DNA of 64,000 nt from Actinomyces gerencseriae DSM 6844 (GCF_000429265.1 NZ_KE386872.1:62001-126000), one strand, 5' to 3'; shown: positions 53,657-61,696, counted from the first letter of the stretch. The notes: generated from the sequence alone by a model not told the origin. Made by a program: numbers and translations.

Positions 53657-55057
53657 TCAGGGACGGCGGATCATGCGGCCGGCCTTGGAGTCGCGATCGA
53701 CGGTCCGGCCCCGCAGCACGGTCCGCTTGACGACGCCGCGCAGGGTGCGCCCCTGGTACGGCGAGATCTTGTTCTTGTGCTCCAGGGCCTCGACATCGAC
53801 GACGAAGGTCTCCTCGGGGGCGACGACGGCGAAGTCGGCGTCATTGCCGACGGCGATGGCCCCCTTGCCGGGGACGCGGAAGCTCGCGCAGGGGTTCGCG
53901 GCGAACCATCGGGCGATGTCGCCCAGGCCGATGCCGAACTCCTCGCCGGCGGTCCACACCGCCGGCAGCCCGAGCTGGACGGAGGCGATGCCTCCCCAGG
54001 CCGTGCCGAAGTCCCCGGTGTCCTTCCGCTTGAGGTCGACGGTGCACGGCGAGTGGTCCGAGGCGATGTGGTCGATGGTGCCGTCCTTGAGGCCCTCCCA
54101 CAGGGCCCTGCGGTTGTCGTCCTCGCGCAGCGGCGGACAGCACTTGTACTCGGTGGCGCCGTCGGGGATGAGCTCGGAGGCGAAGGTGAGGTAGTGCGGG
54201 CAGGTCTCGACAGTGACCCTGACGCCCTCCCGCTTGGCGGCGCGGATGGCCGGCAGGGCCTCGGAGGAGGACAGGTGGAGGATGTGCGTCCGGGCGCCGG
54301 TGTCGCGTGCGGCGTCGAGCACCCGCTCGATGGCGGTGTTCTCCGCGGCGCGGGGCCGGGAGGCCAGGAAGGTGGCGTACTCGTCGGTGATCCCCTGGGG
54401 CGCCTCGGCGAGGATCCGGGAGTCCTCGGCGTGGACGATGAGCACGGCGTCGAGCTCGGCGAGCGCGGCGAGGACCCGTCTGATCTCGTCGTAGTCGAGG
54501 TAGCCGTACTCGTCGAGGCCCGAGTGGGCCGTGAAGCACTTGAAGCCGAAGACGCCCCGGTCCCACAGGGGCGCCAACTGGTCGATATTGCCCGGGACGG
54601 CGCCGCCCCAGAAGCCGACGTCGACCGAGAGCCGGCCCGTGGTCGATGCCATCTTGGTCTCGAGGTTGGCGACCGTCGTCGTCGCCGGGCTCGAGTTCAG
54701 CGGCATGTCGAGGATCGTGGTGATGCCGCCGGCGAGTCCCGCCCGGGTGGCGCTCTCGTAGCCCTCCCAGGCCGTGCGACCGGGCTCGTTGACGTGCACG
54801 TGGGAGTCGACGAGCCCCGGCATGAGGGCCTGGTCGTCGGGGACGACGATCTCCTCGCGGGCGCGGACGGCGGCATCGTCGCCCTCGTGCAGGGCGGTGA
54901 TGCGCCCGTCGTCGACGACGACGACGGCCGGACGGATCCCGTCGGGCAGGACCGCGCGCCGCGCTCGGACGACGAGCTGGTGCTGCGCGGCCGCGGCTGC
55001 GCTCGTCTCGCTCATGGTTGTTCCGGCTGCTCCATCGGTTGTCTTGTCGGGGGTCAT
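53657..55057 (-). CDS. allB: Allantoinase
   Basis: A 466-residue amidohydrolase opening allantoin to allantoate. Metal ligands appear in GLVDSHVHVNEPGRTAWEGY, the carboxylated Lys in GVFGFKCFTAHSG, LIVHAEDS, HILHLSS and HIASDHSPCT. The C-terminal HKNKISPYQGRTLRG is typical of AllB rather than dihydropyrimidinase or dihydroorotase. ATG 55057 with AGGAG eight bases upstream is chosen; a second ATG at 55015 has a weak SD. This gene gives the operon its main pathway assignment. Confidence 0.93.
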   Translation of the reverse strand: MTPDKTTDGAAGTTMSETSAAAAAQHQLVVRARRAVLPDGIRPAVVVVDDGRITALHEGDDAAVRAREEIVVPDDQALMPGLVDSHVHVNEPGRTAWEGYESATRAGLAGGITTILDMPLNSSPATTTVANLETKMASTTGRLSVDVGFWGGAVPGNIDQLAPLWDRGVFGFKCFTAHSGLDEYGYLDYDEIRRVLAALAELDAVLIVHAEDSRILAEAPQGITDEYATFLASRPRAAENTAIERVLDAARDTGARTHILHLSSSEALPAIRAAKREGVRVTVETCPHYLTFASELIPDGATEYKCCPPLREDDNRRALWEGLKDGTIDHIASDHSPCTVDLKRKDTGDFGTAWGGIASVQLGLPAVWTAGEEFGIGLGDIARWFAANPCASFRVPGKGAIAVGNDADFAVVAPEETFVVDVEALEHKNKISPYQGRTLRGVVKRTVLRGRTVDRDSKAGRMIRRP

Positions 55058-55137
55058 GGCCGTGTCTCCTCACGTCCTCGTCATGCGGATGGGGTGCGAA
55101 TGGGATGCGCGACTGCGATGCGGCGCTGAGGCGGGTC

Positions 55138-56646
55138 TCAGCGCGCGACCGAGTCGCGGTCGGCGTCGAGGTCGACTGCCGCCGCCTGCGCCAGGGCCTG
55201 CGCGATATGGGGGTCGTTGCGCGAGATGAGCAGGTGGATGATCAGGCCGAGGCCGGCCCCGATGAACCAGGAGAAGGGACTGAGGAACCTGCAGAAGTCG
55301 ACCTGCACGACGGCGACCAGGATCGAGGGGATCGAGGCGATGACGAAGGCCCACACGGCGCGCATGTTCCAGCCGCTGTCGAAGGAGTGCGCCCCCCGGG
55401 CCCTGAACAGCTCCGAGACCTGGACCCGCTGCCTGCGCAGGATGAAGTAGTCGGCGATGATGATGCCGAAGAGCGGTCCGAGGACGGCGCCGAGAGCCGC
55501 GAGGAACACGTTGATGATGAAGGGGCTGTTGAAGAGGTTCCACGGCGTCATGACCAGCGCGATGCAGGCGGAGATGACGCCGCCGCGCTGGAAGGTGATC
55601 CTCGACGGCCAGGCGTTGGCGAGGTCGTAGGCCGGGGACACGAAGTTCGCCACGACGTTGATGCCCAGGGTGGCGACGGTGAAGGTGATGGCTCCGAGCA
55701 CGATGGCGACGGGGTGGTCGAGGCGGGCCACCAGGTCGACCGGGTCGAAGATGTACTCGCCGTAGATCTGCAGTGAGCCCGCCGTGACGAGGACGGAGAC
55801 GACCGAGAAGGCGATGAAGTTGACCGGCAGCCCCCACAGGTTCGCCAGCCACACCGCCTTGCGGGAGGGGGAGAATCGCGAGAAGTCGCAGAAGTTGAGC
55901 ATGAGCGTGGCGAAGTAGGCCACCGTCAGGGAGACGCCCGCGAGAACGGCGTGCGCAGTCCCCCACTGCGACGGGGTGCTGGCCAGGTCGAAGGAGATGC
56001 GCCAGCCCGCGAGCTTGAGGACGTAGACGGTCAGGATGAGCATGACGACCCAGACCGCCGGCCCGGCCCAGTCCTGGAACCTGCGGATGGTCTCCATGCC
56101 CTTGCGCAGCAGGAGCAGCTGGAGGGCCCACATGAGGATGAATGCCGCCCAGCCGAGCAGGGTCTCCCCGAGGAACCGGGTCCGGCCGATCTCGGTCACG
56201 CCCGGCCAGAGGCCGGCGACGAGCACGATGACGGCCCTGGAGGCCAGCCACGTCTGGATGCCGTACCAGCAGATCGCGACGAAGCCGCGCAGCAGCGCGG
56301 GCAGGTTCGAGCCGATCGTGCCGAAGGTGATGCGGGCGAGCACCGGGTAGCACAGTCCCGTCTTCTGGCCGGCGAATCCCACCAGGTTCATGAGGAGGAA
56401 GACGATGACGATGCCGACGCTCAGCGAGGTGAAGACCTGCGCGGCGCCGAGGCCGAGGGCGAACAGGCCCGCGGCGAAGGTGTAGCCGCCGATGGAGTGG
56501 ATGTCGCTCATCCACATGGCGAACAGGGAGAAGAATCCCCAGTCCCGGCTGCGGGCCGGGGCGAGGTCGTCGTTGATGAGGCGCGGATCGATGTCGGCGA
56601 CCGGTTCCGGGGTCGTCGGCGCTCGGTCTTCTGCTGGTGCGGTCAT
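55138..56646 (-). CDS. NCS1-family permease, likely allantoin transporter
   Basis: A 502-residue, 12-helix NCS1 symporter: RLINDDLAPARSRDWGFFSLFAMWMSDIHSIGGYTFAAG, AICWYGIQTWLAS, TLMLNFCDFSRFSPS and GINVVANFVSPAYDLANAWPSRITF. It lies 80 bp upstream of allB in the same operon, so allantoin or a related hydantoin is the likely substrate. It shares the family plan but only moderate identity with the NCS1 protein at 44532-46055. Confidence 0.9.
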   Translation of the reverse strand: MTAPAEDRAPTTPEPVADIDPRLINDDLAPARSRDWGFFSLFAMWMSDIHSIGGYTFAAGLFALGLGAAQVFTSLSVGIVIVFLLMNLVGFAGQKTGLCYPVLARITFGTIGSNLPALLRGFVAICWYGIQTWLASRAVIVLVAGLWPGVTEIGRTRFLGETLLGWAAFILMWALQLLLLRKGMETIRRFQDWAGPAVWVVMLILTVYVLKLAGWRISFDLASTPSQWGTAHAVLAGVSLTVAYFATLMLNFCDFSRFSPSRKAVWLANLWGLPVNFIAFSVVSVLVTAGSLQIYGEYIFDPVDLVARLDHPVAIVLGAITFTVATLGINVVANFVSPAYDLANAWPSRITFQRGGVISACIALVMTPWNLFNSPFIINVFLAALGAVLGPLFGIIIADYFILRRQRVQVSELFRARGAHSFDSGWNMRAVWAFVIASIPSILVAVVQVDFCRFLSPFSWFIGAGLGLIIHLLISRNDPHIAQALAQAAAVDLDADRDSVAR

Positions 56647-56718
56647 GAGCTCTCCTGTGGGTCGTGCCGGGCTCCTTTGCCCGGGCTTGCTGTGCTGGTC
56701 GGCGCCGACCGGTGACGG

Positions 56719-57660
56719 TCAGCGGGTGATGACAGTGCCGGCCCTGCCGTCGACGGCGTCCCGGAGCCTGGCCAGGGAGGTGATGACGACCCTGCGGCCG
56801 CCGTTGAGGAGGAAGTTGACGGCCGCCTGAACCTTGGGGGCCATCGACCCCTCGCCGAACTGCCCCTCGGCCAAGTGGCGCTCGGCCTCCTCGACGGTCA
56901 GCTCGCGCAGGTCGATCTGCTCGGGGGTGCCGTAGTTGAGGCTGACGGCATCGACCGCGGTGCAGATGGCGAAGTCGTCAACGCCCAGCTGGTTGGCCAG
57001 CAGCGCGGAGGCGAAGTCCTTGTCGATGACCGCCTCGACGCCGACGTACTCGGTGCCCTCGCGACGCACCGGGATGCCGCCGCCACCGCAGGCCACGACG
57101 ACGCAGCCGGAATCGACCAGTGAGCCGATGACGCGCCGCTCGAGGATGTCGAGGGGCTGCGGCGAGGCGACGACCCGCCGCCATCCGCGGCCGGAGTCCT
57201 CGCGCAGGACCCAGCCGTCCTTCCGCTCGTGCTCGCGGGCCTCCGCCTCGTCCATGAAGGAGCCGATGGGCTTGCTGGGCTCGGCGAACGCCGGGTCGTC
57301 GGGGTCGACCAGGCTCTGCGTCACCACGGCGACGACCTGGCGGTCGATGCCCCGCTCGGCGAGGCACCCTCGCAGGTTCCTGGTGAACAGGTACCCGGTG
57401 GCGCCCTGCGTGTCGGCACCGAGCACGTCGAGGGGGAGCGCGGGCAGCTCGTCGAGCGCGAGCTCGGCACGGCGCAGGAGGAAGCCGACCTGCGGCCCGT
57501 TGCCGTGGGTGATGACCGGTGTGTAGCCGGCGTCCACGAGTGCGGCGATGCACCTCGAGGACTCCTGGATGGAGGCGCTCTGGCTCTCCACGGAGATCTG
57601 GTGCTTGTCCCTGATCAGTGCGTTGCCGCCCACGGCGACGACGATTCCCTTGGTGATCAT
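56719..57660 (-). CDS. arcC: Carbamate kinase
   Basis: A 313-residue amino-acid-kinase-fold enzyme that makes ATP from carbamoyl phosphate and ADP, leaving CO2 and ammonia. Motifs are VAVGGNALI, ITHGNGPQVGFLLRRAEL, VVACGGGGIPV and AVIDKDFASALLANQL. Its presence next to allantoinase and a transcarbamylase, with no arginine deiminase genes nearby, points to fermentative energy gain from a ureide. Confidence 0.95.
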   Translation of the reverse strand: MITKGIVVAVGGNALIRDKHQISVESQSASIQESSRCIAALVDAGYTPVITHGNGPQVGFLLRRAELALDELPALPLDVLGADTQGATGYLFTRNLRGCLAERGIDRQVVAVVTQSLVDPDDPAFAEPSKPIGSFMDEAEAREHERKDGWVLREDSGRGWRRVVASPQPLDILERRVIGSLVDSGCVVVACGGGGIPVRREGTEYVGVEAVIDKDFASALLANQLGVDDFAICTAVDAVSLNYGTPEQIDLRELTVEEAERHLAEGQFGEGSMAPKVQAAVNFLLNGGRRVVITSLARLRDAVDGRAGTVITR

Positions 57661-57713
57661 GATGTCCTTCCAGCGACGACGTTGTTGCGGAAACGGGGTG
57701 GTGCGGGTGGGCC

Positions 57714-58436
57714 TCAGCGCGCGGACAACGGCCAGCCGCTGATCCTCTTGGGACGTGGCGGCGCGAAGGTGCGGACCTTGGAGGTGGTCAGACGCAGGTC
57801 GGTCAGTCCCTCGGCGAGCTTGACCGCTGCGGTGACACCCTCGACGACGGGGACGCCGAGGTCGGCGGCCAGCCGCTCATCGAGTCCGGCCATGCCTCCG
57901 CAACCGAGGACGATGACCTCGGCGCGGTCCTCCTCGACCGCCAGACGCGCCTGCGCGACCACCGCCCGGCGGGCGGCGTCGGCGTCCTCCAGCTCCAGCA
58001 CGCCGAGCCCCGAGGATCGCACGGAGGCGCAGTGGGCGCTCAGCCCGAAGCACGCCAGCCGGTCCTCGATGCCGGGGACCGTGCGGTCCAGCGTGGTGAC
58101 CACCGAGTACCGGCGCCCGACGAGCATGGCCAGGTGGGCGGCCGCCTCGGTGATATCGACGACCGGCACGTCGAGGAGCTCCATGAGCCCCTCCTTGCCG
58201 TGCTCGCCGAAACCGGCCTGGATGACGGCGTCGAAGTCTCCGACATGGGTGACAACGGCGTCCATGACGCCGACCGCCGCCATGTAGGACTCGACGTTGC
58301 CCTCGACCGAGTCGGCTCCGAAACTCGGCGTGAGCTCGACGATCTCGGTGCCGGGCCGTGCGACGACGCGCGCCGCCTCGGCGATGGAGCGGGTCATCGA
58401 ACGGGTGGTGTTCACGTTGACTGCGAGGATCTTCAC
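57714..58436 (-). CDS. Hydantoin/allantoin-racemase-like protein lacking one catalytic Cys
   Basis: A 240-residue Asp/Glu/hydantoin racemase-family protein. Racemases use two cysteines. The second is present (Cys179 in VIVLGCGGM), but the first position, normally in IACFxDPG, reads IQAGFGEHG with Gly75. Gly and Cys in these two places is the pattern of arylmalonate decarboxylase rather than of HpxA/HyuE racemases. It may therefore be a decarboxylase or another one-base enzyme. The GTG at 58436 is preferred (GAGGAG upstream, MKILAVNVNTT homologous start) over ATG 58457. First gene of the long operon. Confidence 0.75.
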   Translation of the reverse strand: MKILAVNVNTTRSMTRSIAEAARVVARPGTEIVELTPSFGADSVEGNVESYMAAVGVMDAVVTHVGDFDAVIQAGFGEHGKEGLMELLDVPVVDITEAAAHLAMLVGRRYSVVTTLDRTVPGIEDRLACFGLSAHCASVRSSGLGVLELEDADAARRAVVAQARLAVEEDRAEVIVLGCGGMAGLDERLAADLGVPVVEGVTAAVKLAEGLTDLRLTTSKVRTFAPPRPKRISGWPLSAR

Positions 58437-58493
58437 GGCCTTGCACTCCTCACGCATGAGTCTGTGTCCGGGACTGCACCATTACAGACCCTT

Positions 58494-58522
58494 GACCTCT
58501 GAGTTCGGACCTCTGAGGTGTC
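58494..58522. promoter_or_regulatory. Operator (ACCTCTGAGGT plus half site) before the racemase-like gene
   Basis: A perfect 11-bp palindrome ACCTCTGAGGT lies at 58509-58519, with a second GACCTCTGAG at 58494-58503, 14 bp away. Similar palindromes precede two other units of the block (59250-59267 and 60887-60899). TAATAG-type -10 candidates lie beside it. Likely target of the local GntR regulator. Confidence 0.6.
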
Positions 58523-58798
58523 TCTATTACACCTCTCGCGCCCTCCGTTGGCAACCCCCTGAGGCCGTCGTCTTCAAAATCGTCGAGACGGGACGCGGCG
58601 GCGCCGGTCGTTCCGCCCCGCCGGCGCTGGGCGTCGACGGCCCGCATCCGGATGGGCGAGGCCCGCTGCGCGCCCGGCGGGACGCTCGACGAGGAGCCCG
58701 CGCCCGGAGGACGGAGCCGCATGAGCCGAGCCGGTATGAGGTGCGACTCGGAGGAGCTCGCGCCCGGACGGGCGAGGCCCGCGCCATCCACCGGGCTC
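58523..58798. other. Gene-free upstream region of the ureide operon
   Basis: Between the operator and the palindrome at 58799 no frame has an SD or recognisable protein. It probably only carries promoter and upstream activating sequence. Confidence 0.4.
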
Positions 58799-58844
58799 AG
58801 TACGACGAGGGGCGCTGCCGGCCGGCAGCGCCCCTCGTCGTACT
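58799..58844 (-). terminator. 46-nt perfect palindrome after the small membrane protein gene
   Basis: A 23-bp arm beginning AGTACGACGAGGGGCGCTGC is followed without a loop by its exact complement. It lies 19 bp beyond the stop of the minus-strand gene and fits a GC-rich terminator that would also insulate the racemase promoter. Confidence 0.75.
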
Positions 58845-58863
58845 CGTCCGCTGGTCGGGCCCC

Positions 58864-59148
58864 TCAGAGCCCCGCGCGTCGCAGTTGGTGGAAGGCAGTG
58901 GCCACGCTCACGACGAGCGAGGCGAGCGCGCAGCCGACGACGACCGGCAGAGATCCGGCCGCGGCGGCGAAGAGGATGAACATGCTCAGGATGGCGAGCA
59001 CCGCGAAGACGACGGCGACGACGGTCACAGTGGTGTCGGTCTGCGACGTCGCGACGGGGGCCTCGTCGAGCGGCCTGTCCGAGGGCACGGCGCGGAGACG
59101 GGCCGAAGACGGGTGGCTCGCGGTGGCATCGAGGGCTACGACAGACAT
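58864..59148 (-). CDS. Small two-helix membrane protein of the ureide regulon
   Basis: A 94-residue protein, no known family. A ~38-residue polar N-terminus precedes two hydrophobic helices, VTVVAVVFAVLAILSMFILFAAA and SLPVVVGCALASLVVSVATAF, and a short basic end (HQLRRAGL). GGGAA upstream supports ATG 59148. An operator-like palindrome and a leader hairpin lie upstream, so it appears to be regulated on its own with the surrounding catabolic genes. Confidence 0.65.
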   Translation of the reverse strand: MSVVALDATASHPSSARLRAVPSDRPLDEAPVATSQTDTTVTVVAVVFAVLAILSMFILFAAAAGSLPVVVGCALASLVVSVATAFHQLRRAGL

Positions 59149-59175
59149 GGTTCCCTGCTTTCTTCGAAGACGAAG

Positions 59176-59201
59176 GTGCGGGGCACGGCCGTGCCCCGCA
59201 C
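59176..59201 (-). promoter_or_regulatory. Leader hairpin before the small membrane protein gene
   Basis: GTGCGGGGCACGG and CCGTGCCCCGCAC form a perfect 26-nt palindrome 28 bp before the ATG. It is between promoter and gene, so it may act as an attenuator, or as the terminator of a read-through transcript from the M20 gene. Confidence 0.5.
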
Positions 59202-59249
59202 GGCTGTGTGTACGTCCTTCTTCACTCGGACCTGCCGCCAATGTACAAC

Positions 59250-59267
59250 ACCTCAGAGCACTGAGGT
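59250..59267. promoter_or_regulatory. Operator ACCTCAG-AGCA-CTGAGGT
   Basis: A perfect 7+4+7 inverted repeat ~100 bp upstream of the small membrane protein gene, with the same ACCTC/GAGGT arms as the sites at 58509 and 60887 but wider spacing. A TGTACA palindrome adjoins it at 59242-59247. Confidence 0.5.
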
Positions 59268-59435
59268 ATGTCGTATCCATCACGAGCGCACGTCGGTGCG
59301 GAGGGCCGACCCGCGCGGGGCAGACTCGAGACTCTCGGGCGCGGGCTCGTCGATCGCGGCGACGGGGCCGCCCGCGCGAGTTCGAGCCGGACACGGGTCG
59401 CAGTAGGCAGGAGGCGGGTCGCACGGGCCACCGGG

Positions 59436-60797
59436 TCACATGGACCGGAACATCGCCTCCACGTCGATGACCCCGCCCTCCGACTCGAAGTCCGCCCGGA
59501 CCTGCTCGCGCAGGTCGGCGTCGTCGAGGTAGTCCGCGACCACCGCGGCCAGCCCGTAGGCGCCGTCGAGCACCGCGGCATCGCCCGTGGGCGAGCCGGC
59601 GGCCTCCTCCATCTCCCGGGTGTGCAGCATGAGCGACTCGTCCCCCACGCTCACCAGCGGATGGATCCCGGGAAGGCGGACCGAGACGTTGCCGAAGTCC
59701 GTACCCGCCGCGATCGACTCCGTGACCACGCCGAAGGGCAGCGGCTCGCGTCCCCGCTCGCGCTGGGCCCTCACCCAGGACCGCAGCAACGGCCGGTTGT
59801 CCCGCACGGGCATCTCGTTGGGCGACCCGTCGGCGATGATCTCGACGCCGACCCCGGCCATGAGCCCGGCCCCGCGGAACACGTCCGACACGCGCCGGAA
59901 CAGGTCGACGAGCGTCTCCGGGTACTTCGAGCGCACGCGCGCGCTGACCTCGGCCCGCTGCGGAATGATATTGGGAACCTGGCCGCCGTCGACGATGACC
60001 GCGTGGACCCGATCCGTCGGCGACAGCTGCTGTCGCAGCATGCTGATGCCGTCGAGCGCCAGCACCGCCGCGTCGAGCGCGTTGCGGCCCATGAACGGTG
60101 CGGCCGAGGCATGCGCGGGCACGCCCGTGAAGACGACCCGGAAGCGCCGGGCCCCGAGCCAGGTCTGACGGGTCAGGTCGTAGCCGTAGGAGTGGGCCAT
60201 GACCGCGGCGTCGACGCCGTCGAAGGCCCCCCTGCGCGCGAGGATCTCCTTGCAGGTCGAGTTCTCCTCCGCGGGAGTGGTCTGGAGGACGACCCGCCCC
60301 GGCAGCCCGCCGTCGAGCTCGCGGTCGACGGCCGCGAGCGCGAGGAAGGCGCCGACCGCCTGGGCGCACATGACGTTGTGGCCGCAGCCGTGCCCAATGC
60401 CCGGCAGGGCGTCGTACTCGCAGAGGATGGCCACGGCGGGGGCGCGGGCGTCATCGATCGCGCCGACCTCGGCGCGCAGGGCGGTCGCCACGTCGAAGAC
60501 GCCGTCCTCGTGGTCGATGCCGTGGCTCTCCAGAAGGGCCCCGACGGCCGCCATGGCGTAGTGCTCGTTCCACCCGGTCTCGGGGTGGTCGTGGACGTCG
60601 TGGGACAGCCCGACCAGCTCGGGGCCGAGTCCCTCGAGCAGTCGACCGAGGCGCTCATGCCGGCCGGGCGGCGAGCCCTGGCCGTCGTCGAGGGCCGGCG
60701 GTGCGGACAGGGCCACGGCCCGCTCCCGCGTCTCGGCGCGCATGTGCTCGATGTAGGCCCCCGTCGGAACGGTCGGCCGGGTCGCTCCGACGCTCAC
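59436..60797 (-). CDS. M20D-type amidohydrolase (AbgA/AbgB-like)
   Basis: A 453-residue zinc peptidase-fold amidohydrolase. The metal site appears in AILCEYDALPGIGHGCGHN, the catalytic Glu in VVLQTTPAEENSTC and the dimerisation-domain His in GVPAHASAAPFMGRNALDAA. The pattern is that of p-aminobenzoyl-glutamate or amidoacyl hydrolases (M20D), not of allantoate amidohydrolase AllC, so the substrate is open. A GTG start at 60797 is chosen: GGGAGG lies six bases upstream. A 22-codon leader ORF with a strong SD ends in a TGA overlapping this GTG. The frame reaches back to 60869 but without a good SD. Confidence 0.75.
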   Translation of the reverse strand: MSVGATRPTVPTGAYIEHMRAETRERAVALSAPPALDDGQGSPPGRHERLGRLLEGLGPELVGLSHDVHDHPETGWNEHYAMAAVGALLESHGIDHEDGVFDVATALRAEVGAIDDARAPAVAILCEYDALPGIGHGCGHNVMCAQAVGAFLALAAVDRELDGGLPGRVVLQTTPAEENSTCKEILARRGAFDGVDAAVMAHSYGYDLTRQTWLGARRFRVVFTGVPAHASAAPFMGRNALDAAVLALDGISMLRQQLSPTDRVHAVIVDGGQVPNIIPQRAEVSARVRSKYPETLVDLFRRVSDVFRGAGLMAGVGVEIIADGSPNEMPVRDNRPLLRSWVRAQRERGREPLPFGVVTESIAAGTDFGNVSVRLPGIHPLVSVGDESLMLHTREMEEAAGSPTGDAAVLDGAYGLAAVVADYLDDADLREQVRADFESEGGVIDVEAMFRSM

Positions 60798-60862
60798 GAT
60801 CGCACCTCCCGCGCGCGGGTCGGCGGATGGGGACTCATCGAGGCGGAGCCCGGAAGCAGCAT
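60794..60862 (-). CDS. 22-codon leader ORF coupled to the M20D gene
   Basis: AAGGAG six bases before ATG 60862 is a stronger SD than that of the main gene. The peptide MLLPGSASMSPHPPTRAREV plus RS ends at TGA 60794-60796, overlapping the GTG of the amidohydrolase (GTGA). This suggests translational coupling or a regulatory leader peptide. Coding status is inferred only from the SD and overlap. Confidence 0.45.
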   Translation of the reverse strand: MLLPGSASMSPHPPTRAREVRS

Positions 60863-60886
60863 GACGCACTCCTTCGTTGCAGATTA

Positions 60887-60899
60887 GACCTCTGAGGTC
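60887..60899. promoter_or_regulatory. Operator GACCTCTGAGGTC before the M20D gene
   Basis: A perfect 13-bp palindrome with a central T, 25 bp upstream of the leader ORF and in the gap after the GntR gene. It is the best copy of the ACCTCTGAGGT motif and also occurs, slightly altered, at 58509 and 59250. Confidence 0.65.
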
Positions 60900-60932
60900 A
60901 GGATAACAGGTTGTTCCACCGGCGCTCCGGTC

Positions 60933-61655
60933 CTACAGGTTCTCCGAGACCTCGTCGGCGCGGCGCTCGCGTGCGGCGAGAATGTCCTCGCGCGTCTGCG
61001 TCATGTGCTCCTGCATCAGGGAGACCGCCAGGTCCTCGTCCTGCTCCTCCACCGCCGCCAGGATCTCCCTGTGCTGGGAGTCCACTCGGCTCCGCACCTC
61101 GCCGGACTCGGTCGCGCGGAACCTCGCCCCGAGCAGGGCGTCCCGGTAGGGGTGCACCGCCGAGGAGACGAACTGGTTCCCGGTGGTTCCCAGGATCGCG
61201 TCGTGGAAGGCGTAGTCGATGCCGACCAGAGCCTGCACGTCGTCGGCGTGGTCCGCGACCGCGTACTGCTCCACGCAGCGCCGCATCTCGGCGAGATCCT
61301 CCTCGGTGCGGTTGCGCGCCGCCAGGCGGACCGCCCCCACCTCGATCATCTCCTCGACGCCCAGCACCTTGACCTCGACCTCGACGGCGTTGCCCTCGTG
61401 CGCCGAGACGTACATCAGGTAGCGCAGCTCGCCCCAGCGGAAGCGCGGCAGCAGGAAGGTTCCCCGCCCGTGCACGACGTTGAGCACGCCGCCCAGCGAG
61501 AGCGTGCGGACCGCCTCCCGCATGGTCGGCCGTGACACGTCGAGGAAGCGCGCCAGATCCGCCTCGGCGGGCAGGGGATCCTCCTCGACGAACGTGCCGT
61601 CGACAACGGCGTCGAGAATCTTCTTCACTGCTCCGGCGACCATGTCGACGGCCAT
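60933..61655 (-). CDS. GntR-family regulator, FadR/FCD type
   Basis: A 240-residue regulator. The winged HTH (AEADLARFLDVSRPTMREAVRTLSLGGVLNVVHGRGTFLL) is followed by a helical FCD ligand domain with the metal-site residues in IDYAFHDAILGTTGN and SQHREILAAVEEQD. Such proteins sense small carboxylates, here perhaps allantoate or glyoxylate. ATG 61655 has GGGAGG just upstream. It heads the minus-strand block and is the likely controller of the ACCTC/GAGGT palindromes. Confidence 0.88.
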   Translation of the reverse strand: MAVDMVAGAVKKILDAVVDGTFVEEDPLPAEADLARFLDVSRPTMREAVRTLSLGGVLNVVHGRGTFLLPRFRWGELRYLMYVSAHEGNAVEVEVKVLGVEEMIEVGAVRLAARNRTEEDLAEMRRCVEQYAVADHADDVQALVGIDYAFHDAILGTTGNQFVSSAVHPYRDALLGARFRATESGEVRSRVDSQHREILAAVEEQDEDLAVSLMQEHMTQTREDILAARERRADEVSENL

Positions 61656-61683
61656 CCGACCTCCCTGGGACTCGGCACGGCAG

Positions 61684-61696
61684 TGTACGGGGTACA
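61684..61696. promoter_or_regulatory. Palindrome TGTACGGGGTACA upstream of gntR
   Basis: A perfect 5+3+5 inverted repeat 28 bp before the gntR ATG. It could be an autoregulatory site, but its sequence differs from the ACCTC/GAGGT palindromes. Confidence 0.4.
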
